This document shows positions 8,660 to 16,289 of a stretch of DNA of 64,000 bases, one piece after another. The DNA comes from Flavobacterium cerinum (GTDB lineage Bacteria; Bacteroidota; Bacteroidia; Flavobacteriales; Flavobacteriaceae). The translations under genes and the position numbers were made by a program. Under the pieces are notes generated by a model. That model was given only the letters and a program-made list of their open reading frames with translations, had not been told where the DNA came from and did no database searches. Within the stretch, counting starts at the first letter, position 1. Every line of letters begins with the position of its first letter. The DNA is taken from assembly GCF_004028155.1 (NCBI RefSeq), contig NZ_SBII01000001.1:434001-498000 (forward strand). The letters are read 5' to 3'.

Positions 8660-8873
8660 CTTCGACAGGCTCAGTGTGACTAAGACTTTGACAAGCTCAG
8701 TGTGACAATCCTAAAAGTTTATTGTAATGCTTCGACAAGCTCAGCATGACGTTTTAAGAAAATCAGTTGTTAGAATCGTTTTGTATACTTAGACTGCCGA
8801 TAGCTATGGGGACAGTGCGGCAAACACTTCGACAGGCTCAGTGTGACAAATACTTCGACCAACTTAACACGAT
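8660..8873 (+). repeat. cluster of dispersed 21-bp repeats
   Basis: Copies of CTTCGACARGCTCAGYRTGAC occur at 8660-8680, 8686-8706, 8730-8750 and 8827-8847, with a degenerate copy at 8853-8873. A longer relative at 8792-8820 has the middle CTGCCGATAGCTATGGGGACAG. All copies point the same way. More copies are at 21313-21333 (short form) and 5328-5361 (long form, opposite strand). Each has weak internal symmetry, as in REP-like elements. The cluster fills the gap between the convergent CvpA-like and DinB genes. Confidence 0.85.
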
Positions 8874-8875
8874 AA

Positions 8876-9379
8876 TTAATTAATCGCTTCGCGTATTTTT
8901 TTTAACTGATGGTTGTGCCTCATGCTATGATAGGTAATAAAATAGACCAGTTCCAATTTTGTACTTCCTTTTAAAGGATGTTCATCAGGTAAGGATGCTT
9001 CTTCGCTAAGATTTACTTTTTTTGCTGCTTCCAGTAGTTTTTTGTTGGCCTCTTTAAGCGGTTCTGTAAGTTCTTCCTTTTTATATTCTTTTTCTTCAGG
9101 ATATATAAAATCGGGTGACTCCATTTTGGTGTCAAAATTCATGAAGATTTCTTTGTACTCGCCGGCTCTTTGATCGGGTTCTCTTTCTGCAGGTTTTCCG
9201 GGAGCATAAAATAATCCGTCGATACCGTCTTCTGCTTTAAAAAGATGACGGCATACCTGTGCTGCTGTCCAGCTGCCCTGAAAAGGGATGGTGTTCATTT
9301 CTTTTTCGTTGAATGATGAAAGAAGGTGAAGTGTGTCGTTTAAGGCTGTTTCCAGCTCATTGAAAATTTCTTGTGACAT
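8876..9379 (-). CDS. DinB-like four-helix-bundle protein
   Basis: 167 residues. The pattern is that of the DinB/YfiT superfamily: GSWTAAQVCRHLFKAEDG near residue 33, where the His is the first likely metal ligand, and YFITYHSMRHNHQLKKIREAI at the C-terminus, where the two His-rich turns give the other ligands. Such proteins bind a divalent metal; many are thiol-dependent transferases (bacillithiol or mycothiol) but most are unassigned. It is the last gene of a minus-strand run of small stress-type enzymes from 12966 to 8876. Confidence 0.8.
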   Translation of the reverse strand: MSQEIFNELETALNDTLHLLSSFNEKEMNTIPFQGSWTAAQVCRHLFKAEDGIDGLFYAPGKPAEREPDQRAGEYKEIFMNFDTKMESPDFIYPEEKEYKKEELTEPLKEANKKLLEAAKKVNLSEEASLPDEHPLKGSTKLELVYFITYHSMRHNHQLKKIREAIN

Positions 9380-9424
9380 AATTGTTCGTTTTGATTGATG
9401 ATTGAATAGGATAATTATTAGATT

Positions 9425-9802
9425 TTATTCCTGCAGCACCGAAAATATATTGGCTGCCGGATCTTTAAACCAGGCAATTAACGGACCTCCGCCACGGAAG
9501 ATATTGTCGCTGTCTGTCTTGAAATAGGGGAGGTCGTAACTTTCAAAAACTACACCTTTTGCTTTGAGCTGGTTAACAGCTTTTTCTACATCAGGTACAG
9601 GAAAGTTAAGTATGGTAAATGTGGCCGGAATATGGTTAGGTTTTGGGTAAACAATAACGGGAGTGCTGCCTTTAATGTACAGTTCCAATATGCCTTCTAT
9701 TCCATTACGAACATCCAGCCCTAAAATTGTGCTATAAAATTCCTTGGCTTTGACGGTATCGTTTACTGAAAATCCGCTGAATGCTTTTGTGTCTTTAAAC
9801 AT
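9425..9802 (-). CDS. VOC-superfamily (glyoxalase-fold) protein
   Basis: 125 residues forming two beta-alpha-beta-beta-beta modules: first [21 protein letters not shown] (residues 10-30), then [20 protein letters not shown] (residue 68 on), ending in [15 protein letters not shown] with the Glu typical of metal-binding VOC proteins. Members include glyoxalase I, extradiol dioxygenases and antibiotic-binding proteins; which one this is cannot be read off. It lies in the middle of the 8.9-13 kb gene run, 45 bases from the DinB gene. Confidence 0.85.
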   Translation of the reverse strand: MFKDTKAFSGFSVNDTVKAKEFYSTILGLDVRNGIEGILELYIKGSTPVIVYPKPNHIPATFTILNFPVPDVEKAVNQLKAKGVVFESYDLPYFKTDSDNIFRGGGPLIAWFKDPAANIFSVLQE

Positions 9803-9836
9803 AATTTTAGTATTTAAGAATTGGATTGTTTTTTAA

Positions 9837-9865
9837 GAAACAGCCATGATCTTTCCGGCTGTTTC
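9837..9865 (-). terminator. hairpin between the two VOC genes
   Basis: GAAACAGCC (9837-9845) and GGCTGTTTC (9857-9865) form a perfect 9-bp stem. There is no long T run on the minus strand, so it may act as a weak terminator or a transcript-stability hairpin. Confidence 0.45.
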
Positions 9866-9884
9866 TATAGTATAAGCTTTTAGC

Positions 9885-10310
9885 TTATTTAGTTTCATTA
9901 GGATTATAGCTTACCATCCAAAGCACACCAAACCGGTCTATGAATGACCCGAAATAATCGCCCCAGAACATATCTTCCATAGGCATTGTTACTTTACCGC
10001 CCGGAGTCAGTCCGTTAAAAACCCTGTCTGCCTCTGAACGGCTGTCTACGCTTACGCAGATGGATGAGTTTGTGCCAAAGGTTACCTGCTCCATAGATTT
10101 TGGAACATCGGTACCCATGATTACGTTACCGCCAATAGGCAGTGCAATATGCATAATGCCGTTTTTTTCAACTTCTGGCATATCTTCGCAACCCGGAGAG
10201 TCGCCAAAACGCATTAGTGCAGTAAATTCTCCACCAAAAGTGCTTTTGTAAAAGTTAAAAGCTTCTTCGGTGTTTCCGTTAAAATTCAAATAGGGATTAA
10301 TCTGGCTCAT
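9885..10310 (-). CDS. PhnB-like VOC protein
   Basis: 141 residues beginning MSQINPYLNFNGNTEEAFNFYKSTFGGEF, the hallmark of the PhnB/'3-demethylubiquinone-9 3-methyltransferase' VOC subfamily. It continues with MRFGDSPG, HIALPIGGNVIMGTD and MEDMFWGDYFGSFIDRFGVLWMV. The methyltransferase name attached to this family is historical; the fold is glyoxalase-like and the reaction is unknown. It sits between the other VOC gene and the SRPBCC pair. Confidence 0.85.
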   Translation of the reverse strand: MSQINPYLNFNGNTEEAFNFYKSTFGGEFTALMRFGDSPGCEDMPEVEKNGIMHIALPIGGNVIMGTDVPKSMEQVTFGTNSSICVSVDSRSEADRVFNGLTPGGKVTMPMEDMFWGDYFGSFIDRFGVLWMVSYNPNETK

Positions 10311-10334
10311 TTTTTATTGTTTTAGATTGATTGA

Positions 10335-10856
10335 TTACTTCTTTTCGAGAACCTTTTTAAGGTCGTTTAGACTTGTATTAAGGTCTTTGGTCAGTGCGCC
10401 TTTCATCATTACAGTCATTAAATTGATAGGGTAATTGGTTTTACCAGTCATGCCCCATGTTACTTTAGTGCTGTGTTCGCTAACTGCTTCGGTATTCATG
10501 TAGGTATGCGCAATAGCTTTAAAAGGCCTTGTAAACCTGATCTAGCTGGTAATGCGTTCTCCATCAGTTAATCCGGTAATTTCCTGTTCGCCGGCACCTG
10601 CTTTTTTACCATCCCAGGCATATATAAAACCAATAGTCCCGTCTATTCCCGTTAGGGTCTTTTTTATATCGGGATCTGTTTTTACCCATTTGTTGTAAAC
10701 TTCCTGATTGACTACTATTTTAAGGTAGTCGTACACTTCGTGCTTTGGTTTGTTGATAATGATTTTTGCCTCAACAGAATATTCTTTGCTAACAAAGAGC
10801 GCAATTATTAATGGAAGCAGGATGATGATCGCGATTATTATAAGTATTGTGTACAT
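10335..10856 (-). pseudogene. SRPBCC (START-like) protein gene interrupted by an in-frame TAG
   Basis: The frame runs from ATG 10856 to TAA 10335-10337 (173 sense codons) but is broken by TAG at 10542-10544, codon 105. Both halves align with the intact neighbour at 10860: before the stop EQEITGLTDGERITS against EQEITKIAEGSRLDT, after it IRFTRPFKAIAHTYM against LRFKEPMESTGYAFM, then TKVTWGMTGKTNYPINLM and a helical end SLNDLKKVLEKK. The break is therefore a single nonsense change (or a base error), not a wrong frame. The N-terminus is a hydrophobic helix followed by the SRPBCC fold. Without read-through, a 104-residue product lacking the C-terminal lid helix would be made. Confidence 0.85.
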
Positions 10857-10859
10857 AGC

Positions 10860-11393
10860 TTATTGTTTTTCTACTTCTTTTTTAAGATTTGACAAGCCTT
10901 CATTCAGTTTATTACCTATCATGCTATCCATAAAAAGGTTCATGAAATTTATAGGGTAAGAACTTCTTCCCTGCATACCCCAGATAACTTTAGTATTTGC
11001 AGGATCTACCTCATCGGTACTCATAAAAGCATATCCGGTACTTTCCATCGGTTCTTTAAAGCGAAGCTCGGTGTCTAAGCGGCTTCCTTCTGCAATTTTA
11101 GTAATCTCCTGTTCACCTTCGCCTACACTACTATTGCCTTTCCATGCGTTTACAAAACCTACGGTGCTATCTGTACCGGTGTATTCGTGCTTAATATTTG
11201 GGTCGGCAAGAATCCAGGCGTTATATGTATTTTGATTTTTAATGTGTTTTATATAGTCAAAAACAACAGCATTTGGTTTGTTTATTACGATTTCCCTGGT
11301 CACTGCATAGTCATTTTTTATGAATATTGCCAGGACAAGAGGGATAGCAATAATGATGAGGATTACGAGTAAAATTTTCTTTAGAATTTTCAT
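10860..11393 (-). CDS. SRPBCC-family protein, membrane-anchored
   Basis: 177 residues: an N-terminal membrane helix (LKKILLVILIIIAIPLVLAIFI) followed by a START-like ligand-binding domain. Typical SRPBCC landmarks are the first strand DYAVTREIVINKPNAVVFDYIKHI, the middle FVNAWKGNSSVGEGEQEITKI, and the WGMQGRSSYPINFM strand before the long C-terminal helix. These proteins cup hydrophobic ligands; the ligand here is unknown. It is a tandem paralogue of the broken gene just downstream, with only 3 bases between them, pointing to a recent-to-moderate local duplication. Confidence 0.82.
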   Translation of the reverse strand: MKILKKILLVILIIIAIPLVLAIFIKNDYAVTREIVINKPNAVVFDYIKHIKNQNTYNAWILADPNIKHEYTGTDSTVGFVNAWKGNSSVGEGEQEITKIAEGSRLDTELRFKEPMESTGYAFMSTDEVDPANTKVIWGMQGRSSYPINFMNLFMDSMIGNKLNEGLSNLKKEVEKQ

Positions 11394-11422
11394 GATATAA
11401 GGGTTGGTTAGTTTTTAGATGT

Positions 11423-11980
11423 TTATTTAATATACTGAAGTACGGTAATGCCGCAGTCGAAAGGTGTAGCTTTTACAAGGTTTAGTTTTTGGTAGCCTTC
11501 CAGTTTGTTGAATATTGGCATACCTGCACCAATTGCTACCGGATTAATAAAAAGATGGAATTCATCTATAAGTCCGTGCTGAATAAGTGATGCGCCAAAT
11601 GAAGCACCGCCATAGGCAATGATATCGCTGCCCGGTTTGTTTTTAAGCGCAGTAACTTCTTCTACAAGTTCTCTTTGTGCGATTTCTGTATTTATCCAAT
11701 CACAGGTTTTCATGGTGTTACTGAATACTATTTTAGGGGAGTCTATCATTTTATGAGCAAAATCGGCCATTTCGGGAATAGATATATTAGCCTGCCATGC
11801 ATCGATGAATCCTTCGGCAAGTTTTCTTCCTAATAGTATGGTATCTACCGGATCTGTAAGGTCGCTGACATACTTTTTTAAGGTATCGTCCCAATCCCAA
11901 ACCATCCAGTCCATTTCTCCGTTGGGTCCTGCTATAAATCCGTCTACAGACATTTGTACCTGTAATTTTAATTTTCTCAT
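11423..11980 (-). CDS. dihydrofolate-reductase-like protein (RibD C-terminal family)
   Basis: 185 residues with the RibD_C/DHFR fold: LQVQMSVDGFIAGPNGEMDWM at the start, TILLGRKLAEGFID near residue 50, DIIAYGGASFGASLIQHGLIDEFHLFINPVAIGAG from about residue 118 (NADPH-binding GG and the conserved LIDE-hL region) and a C-terminal strand. This family, often called YwjB/YyaP-like, is stand-alone and distinct from both true FolA and the riboflavin enzyme; its substrate is not known. It is part of the same minus-strand run. Confidence 0.85.
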   Translation of the reverse strand: MRKLKLQVQMSVDGFIAGPNGEMDWMVWDWDDTLKKYVSDLTDPVDTILLGRKLAEGFIDAWQANISIPEMADFAHKMIDSPKIVFSNTMKTCDWINTEIAQRELVEEVTALKNKPGSDIIAYGGASFGASLIQHGLIDEFHLFINPVAIGAGMPIFNKLEGYQKLNLVKATPFDCGITVLQYIK

Positions 11981-12007
11981 CGCTGTGATTTTATTTTGAA
12001 GGATATA

Positions 12008-12424
12008 TTATTCGTCTCTTTTTCGGTTGAATATCAGGCTGTCGATTGAATATTTACCACTGCCCAGTATAAATATCGGGAGGCATAAAGCCAGATACAA
12101 GAAGGCTGCAATTTTTACATCAAAAGCATCATTAGCATGTGCTATAAAAAAGGCTACGATCATGGTAATGAATATAGGTACTATTGCATAGCGTGTTACC
12201 AGTCCGATCAATACCAGGAATCCACAAAACAGTTCGGCAAAAATGACAAGGTTAAATGATAGTTTTGCTCCAATGCCGATAATATCTCCAAACATTGGTA
12301 GGATAGTATCGTATGCCTCAAACTTGGTGTAGCCATAGCGTACAAACATTGCGCCTACTATAAGCCGTAATAATAATGCTGCGAAATCTGTGTTTAGTGA
12401 TTGTGTACTTAGTAGTCTTTTCAT
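12008..12424 (-). CDS. DoxX-family membrane protein
   Basis: 138 residues and four predicted transmembrane helices. DoxX landmarks are AALLLRLIVGAMFVRYGYTKFE near residue 15, the FAELFCGFLVLIGLVTRYA segment near residue 62 (Glu and Gly conserved in the family), and IAAFLYLALCLPIFILGSGKYSID at the end. Family members are linked to thiosulfate-quinone oxidoreduction and to detoxification complexes such as MRC with SodA and SseA in mycobacteria. No partner of those kinds is adjacent, so the role is open. Confidence 0.85.
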   Translation of the reverse strand: MKRLLSTQSLNTDFAALLLRLIVGAMFVRYGYTKFEAYDTILPMFGDIIGIGAKLSFNLVIFAELFCGFLVLIGLVTRYAIVPIFITMIVAFFIAHANDAFDVKIAAFLYLALCLPIFILGSGKYSIDSLIFNRKRDE

Positions 12425-12465
12425 GGTTTTATTTTGTTTTGGTTGGTATTCTTTTTAAGATTTGG

Positions 12466-12966
12466 CTACATGTATTTCATAGCATCATAACCAAGAAGTC
12501 TTCGCCATAAAGCGATCTGGCCAATGCAATTTGCCTCCCTGTAAATAGAGAAAGAGATAAGCTCATAAAGCGACATCTCCATCCCCGGAATTTTTATAAG
12601 ACTATCCAGCTTCTCGGGAGTTGCGGTAACAAGTGCTTCTCGGGCTATAGGGCTTATTTTTTTCCAGTCTTGTTTGTATTGTTCTAATGCAGGGTAGGTA
12701 ACATCTTCTTTTATGCCCTGATTGTCTTTAAATAATGCATCGGCAGCTTGTTTTAAAGATTCGCCTGTGAGAGCAGAAGCAATTTCATACCGCTGTTGTA
12801 CAAGACTGCCGGCCAGCCATGCCGTATGATTGGCTTTTGTGTTTAGCCTGTTGTGAGAATGGATATCTGAAATACCGTCTAATGCACTGATAAAAAATCC
12901 GGTATGCATATCATATAGGTCAATTAGGCCATGTAATCTACTGTCTTTTGCTTCTGTTGCTTTCAT
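12466..12966 (-). CDS. DinB-like protein, first gene of the cluster
   Basis: 166 residues. The start RLHGLIDLYDMHTGFFISALDGISD and the metal-ligand pattern LNTKANHTAWLAGSLVQQRYE (His near residue 47) resemble a DinB superfamily bundle. The C-terminal SIYREANCIGQIALWRRLLGYD takes the place of the usual HxxxH, with an Asn-Cys-Ile-Gly stretch, so metal binding there is uncertain. It is the promoter-proximal gene of the run ending at 8876, and divergent from the GlxA-type regulator. Confidence 0.72.
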   Translation of the reverse strand: MKATEAKDSRLHGLIDLYDMHTGFFISALDGISDIHSHNRLNTKANHTAWLAGSLVQQRYEIASALTGESLKQAADALFKDNQGIKEDVTYPALEQYKQDWKKISPIAREALVTATPEKLDSLIKIPGMEMSLYELISFSIYREANCIGQIALWRRLLGYDAMKYM

Positions 12967-13015
12967 AATTATTTAACACTTATAATGTAAATACCTTTGT
13001 TCTGAATGTCTTAAA

Positions 13016-13023
13016 CAAAGATA
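13016..13023 (-). promoter_or_regulatory. -7 element for the 12966-8876 gene run
   Basis: TATCTTTG on the minus strand fits TAnnTTTG. Transcription would begin near 13011, about 45 bases ahead of the DinB-like start codon. It shares the 154-base divergent region with the regulator promoter. Confidence 0.5.
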
Positions 13024-13090
13024 AGATAAGTATTTTGTATTTAAGGCGTCATAAAAAGTCAAGATAAGGGGGTGTTTAGGACAAAAAAGG

Positions 13091-13098
13091 TATATTTG
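13091..13098 (+). promoter_or_regulatory. -7 element for the GlxA-type regulator
   Basis: TATATTTG at 13091-13098 fits the consensus and would start a message near 13102, about 19 bases before the ATG at 13121. Confidence 0.55.
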
Positions 13099-13120
13099 TT
13101 ATCCTTAAAGTTTTATAGTC

Positions 13121-14086
13121 ATGCAATTAGGAATTTTATTGACAAAAGATCATCGTTTATTAAGCGTTGCAGCTTTACTCGATGTGTTGGAAACGGCAAA
13201 CCGATTTTATGAAGAAGAAGGAGAAATTTCTCCTTTTACGATAAACCTGATCCATCTTGAAGGGCATGAGATAGCATCGTATGCGGGACATATGCCTAAA
13301 GTGGTAAGCAGGGATGTTGATTATGATTTGTTGTTAATACCTGCTTTTAAAAGTGAAATGCTGGCGGAAGCTTTAAACGCAAATATTCCATGGGTATCTT
13401 GGTTACAGCAGCAATATAAAGAAGGAGCGGCCATTGCGAGTTTTTGTACGGGAGCTTTTTTATTGGGAGCTTCGGGATTGCTGGACAACCGCCCGGCTAC
13501 TACTCATATTAATGCCGAGGGTGCTTTTTCAAGATTATTTCCTTTGGTACAATTAAAGGCCGAAGCGGTTGTCACAGAAAAAGACAGGATATTTACCAGC
13601 GGTGGTGCTACAAATACATTCCATTTACTTATGCTGCTGCTTGAAATTTATTGCAGCCGAAAAGTAGCTGTTAGGGCTGCCAAAGTGTTTTCTATCGATC
13701 TTGACCGTAACCGCCAAACGTATTTTGGTACGTTTACGCCAGACAAAGATCATGGGGATATTTTAGTGAAACAGGCACAGGAAGAAATTAGAAAACATTT
13801 TAGTACTGCCAATACCATTGAAGAACTTATTACCGATGTACCTGCCAGCCGCCGTAACCTTGTGCGCCGTTTTAAACAGGTGACCGGGATCACTCCTATA
13901 GAGTACCTTCAGAAAACACGTATCGAAGCAGCCAAGCAAATGCTGGAGCAATCACGTTACAGTATATTGGAAGTAATGCTGGAATCGGGGTATAATGATC
14001 TTAAAACCTTTAGAACATTATTCAAGAAAAATGTAGGTATGACCCCTAAAATGTATAGGGAGAAATTTAGCGGGCAGATGGTTTAG
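13121..14086 (+). CDS. GlxA-type transcriptional regulator (DJ-1/PfpI plus AraC HTH)
   Basis: 321 residues in two domains. Residues 1-180 form a DJ-1/PfpI (class I glutamine amidotransferase-like) domain, with the nucleophile-elbow sequence ASFCTGAFLLGASGLLD near residue 107 and the later FTSGGATNTFHL strand. Residues 215-318 are an AraC-type double helix-turn-helix, ending in SILEVMLESGYNDLKTFRTLFKKNVGMTPKMYR. Such proteins typically sense small molecules or stress and switch on adjacent detoxification genes. It is divergent from an eight-gene minus-strand run, which is its most likely target; the ligand is not visible. Confidence 0.9.
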   Translation: MQLGILLTKDHRLLSVAALLDVLETANRFYEEEGEISPFTINLIHLEGHEIASYAGHMPKVVSRDVDYDLLLIPAFKSEMLAEALNANIPWVSWLQQQYKEGAAIASFCTGAFLLGASGLLDNRPATTHINAEGAFSRLFPLVQLKAEAVVTEKDRIFTSGGATNTFHLLMLLLEIYCSRKVAVRAAKVFSIDLDRNRQTYFGTFTPDKDHGDILVKQAQEEIRKHFSTANTIEELITDVPASRRNLVRRFKQVTGITPIEYLQKTRIEAAKQMLEQSRYSILEVMLESGYNDLKTFRTLFKKNVGMTPKMYREKFSGQMV

Positions 14087-14110
14087 CGGGATTTTAGATT
14101 TTAATTTGCC

Positions 14111-14803
14111 CTATGATTTTATATTAAATTCCAGGCCAAGACCACGGAAGCTTTGAATTGAAATAGAAGGGTCTTCACTAAAATACTTTCTCAGCCTGCT
14201 TATAAATACATCCATACTTCGACCGGAGAAGAAATCGTCACTGCCCCATATCGAGGTGAGTATATCGTCACGTTTTATCATTCTGTTTTTATTGGTAAAC
14301 AAATAGCGAATCAGGTGTACCTCTTTTTCGGTAAGGCGGTAAATGGTTTCTTTATGAATAAGTGTATAGTTTTTACTGTCAAAACTATACAACCCTATGT
14401 TTATTGGTCCGGTATCTGGAGAGGTGGCTGCTGATGTTCTTTGTGTACGTTTTAAAATGTTTGTTATCCGTAAAATAAGTTCGTCGGCTTCAAAAGGTTT
14501 TACGACATAATCGTCGGCTCCTAATTTTAACCCTTTTATTTTGTCTTCTTTTAATCCTTTTGCGGTAAGAAAAATAATGGGTGTTTCAGGGTTATTTACA
14601 ATAATATTCTCTGCAAGGGTGAAGCCATCTATTTTAGGCATCATTACGTCAAAAACACAAATGTCAGGATTCGTTACCGAAAAAATGGCCAACGCTTCGG
14701 CGCCATCTTTTGCCCAGGTTACTTTAAACCCTGAAATTTCAAGATATTGTTTTAAGATGCTGGCATAATCAAAATCATCTTCGGCTAAAAGTATATGTTT
14801 CAT
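14111..14803 (-). CDS. OmpR-family response regulator
   Basis: 230 residues from ATG 14803 (a GTG two codons earlier overlaps the kinase stop and is less likely). The receiver domain shows the acidic pair in LLAEDDFDY, the phospho-acceptor Asp in ICVFDVMMPKIDG near residue 52, Thr in IIFLTAKG, and Lys in DDYVVKPFEADEL. The C-terminal winged helix (about residues 130-230) ends RGLGLEFNI, with the recognition region FFSGRSMDVFISRLRKYF. It overlaps the kinase operon-style by being 2 bases after its stop. Three TTAACC repeats in phase with the helix, upstream of the divergent barrel gene, are its probable binding site. Confidence 0.93.
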   Translation of the reverse strand: MKHILLAEDDFDYASILKQYLEISGFKVTWAKDGAEALAIFSVTNPDICVFDVMMPKIDGFTLAENIIVNNPETPIIFLTAKGLKEDKIKGLKLGADDYVVKPFEADELILRITNILKRTQRTSAATSPDTGPINIGLYSFDSKNYTLIHKETIYRLTEKEVHLIRYLFTNKNRMIKRDDILTSIWGSDDFFSGRSMDVFISRLRKYFSEDPSISIQSFRGLGLEFNIKS

Positions 14804-14805
14804 GA

Positions 14806-16134
14806 TCACGGTATTGAAATTATAAATGTGGCGCCTTTTCCTTCTTCACTGCTTACAGTAATAGTACCCATATAGGCTTCTATTATCCGGCTCACATAAA
14901 ACAAGCCCAAGCCAAGTCCTTTTGTAGTATGTACATCGCCTTTTTGTACACGGTAAAATTTATCAAATATAGCATCCTGTTCTTTTTGGGCAATGCCAAT
15001 ACCATTATCCTGTATAGTCAAGGTAATGTGAGTAGGTGATTTTTCTAATTTTATAGTGATCAAATTGGCGCCATATTTTACAGCATTGTCCAGTAGGTTT
15101 ACGAGTATGGTGTCCAGATGAAAGCGATCCATATAGAATGTAGTTTCGATGCTTTCCCTGAAAATAATTTCCACTTCTGTGTGTGAAAGTTTAAAATCAT
15201 TGATTATTTCCTGTATGTCGGTAGAAGTGATCTCTTTTGTATTTGATGTATCGATACTGTCTGTTGCAAGCGATGCTTTTGTAACCTCACTGAATAGCTT
15301 TTGCATGCGTACGTTTTGGCGCTCAATAATAGAAAGGGCATGACTAAACTGTTGGGGAGTAAGTTCCTGTTCCTTCTTCTTTAATGTTGTTACGGCTATA
15401 TCCAATGCTGCCAATGGTGTTTGGAACTCGTGGGTAATATTGTTAATAAAGTCGGTTTTAATATCGTTTATCTTTTTTTGCGTAATAAGGCTTTTAATGG
15501 ACCAGTAAAAAAGCAGTACAACAAAAATTAATAATGCGGCAGAGAAAATAAGCAGTCCTGACATTCGGATAAAGGTTCTTTTTTCCCAATTGGCAATGCC
15601 ATAAAAGCGGTCTGATACAACAACATAGCTATACTTACTGTCGTCATCGCGTGATTTGGTTTGTGAAGCCTTTAATTCATTGTTGTGTTCTGTGTTATTA
15701 CCAAATATCAGCATTTTGCCTGAAAAAAGGGTGTCAGTTGCTTTAGTTTCTTTGTCGAGAATGATTATAGCAGTGAGATAGCTGGCATAGCTCACATCAT
15801 AATTTTCGAAAAATCTCTCTTTTTCAAGCAATTTTATTGCTATTTGTGAAAGAGAATCGGAAGTTTTTTTCATCTCCTTTTCATACACTTCCTTATTTGC
15901 TTTGTGCGCAACATAGTCTTTAATGAAATTGCCTGTTTTTTTCATCCAGGCCTTGTTTAAGGTATCCATCTTTCCGGAAGTTTCTAAAGCCATAAATTGC
16001 TGTGTTATTACAGCATTAGCCTCTTTAACGTTAAGTTTATAGGTATTGCCTATAAAATACCCCTGGATGCAGATTAAGGCAACCACGGTAACAACACATC
16101 CGATAATTAAAAATAAAATTTTACGCTTCATCAT
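14806..16134 (-). CDS. sensor histidine kinase
   Basis: About 442 residues from ATG 16134 (TTG at 16149 is an alternative; ATG 16131 is also possible). A first membrane helix (ILFLIIGCVVTVVALICIQGYF) is followed by a periplasmic sensor region of about 160 residues and a second helix (GLLIFSAALLIFVVLLFYW). Then come a HisKA domain with the phospho-acceptor in NNITHEFQTPLAAL, and an ATPase with the N box LVNLLDNAVKYGA, G1 LTIQDNGIGIAQ and G2 TTKGLGLGLFYV. No cytoplasmic PAS or HAMP is evident. It pairs with the response regulator downstream; the stimulus is unknown. Confidence 0.93.
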   Translation of the reverse strand: MMKRKILFLIIGCVVTVVALICIQGYFIGNTYKLNVKEANAVITQQFMALETSGKMDTLNKAWMKKTGNFIKDYVAHKANKEVYEKEMKKTSDSLSQIAIKLLEKERFFENYDVSYASYLTAIIILDKETKATDTLFSGKMLIFGNNTEHNNELKASQTKSRDDDSKYSYVVVSDRFYGIANWEKRTFIRMSGLLIFSAALLIFVVLLFYWSIKSLITQKKINDIKTDFINNITHEFQTPLAALDIAVTTLKKKEQELTPQQFSHALSIIERQNVRMQKLFSEVTKASLATDSIDTSNTKEITSTDIQEIINDFKLSHTEVEIIFRESIETTFYMDRFHLDTILVNLLDNAVKYGANLITIKLEKSPTHITLTIQDNGIGIAQKEQDAIFDKFYRVQKGDVHTTKGLGLGLFYVSRIIEAYMGTITVSSEEGKGATFIISIP

Positions 16135-16168
16135 TTTGATGTTAACCAAACAGGGTATTGGAATGATA

Positions 16169-16176
16169 CAAAGCTA
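16169..16176 (-). promoter_or_regulatory. -7 element of the two-component operon
   Basis: TAGCTTTG on the minus strand matches TAnnTTTG; a message would begin near 16165, about 30 bases ahead of ATG 16134. That start is downstream of the TTG alternative being well spaced, which fits either start codon. Confidence 0.5.
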
Positions 16177-16213
16177 CTTTTTTCCTGCCTTGGTTGGTTT
16201 AAAATTAATTACG

Positions 16214-16241
16214 TTAACCTGTCATTAACCCAGTATTAACC
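16214..16241 (+). promoter_or_regulatory. phased triple direct repeat, probable response-regulator operator
   Basis: TTAACC occurs at 16214-16219, 16225-16230 and 16236-16241, an exact 11-bp period. Copies two and three extend to ATTAACCC with an A before them. This is the layout used by OmpR/PhoB-type winged-helix regulators, which bind head-to-tail. It lies directly upstream of the presumed -33 region of the barrel gene at 16290 (TTG at 16245, then GAGATTTG at 16263-16270 as a weak -7). Confidence 0.65.
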
Positions 16242-16289
16242 CCATTGCCCGAAAATTTACGTGAGATTTGCACTATCAATCAATCAATT

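Noticed and set aside
8660..8873. Repeat cluster as a CRISPR array
   Set aside because: The copies are 21 bp with irregular spacing of 5 to about 76 bases, differ from one another, and related copies lie far away at 5328 and 21313; no cas genes are present.
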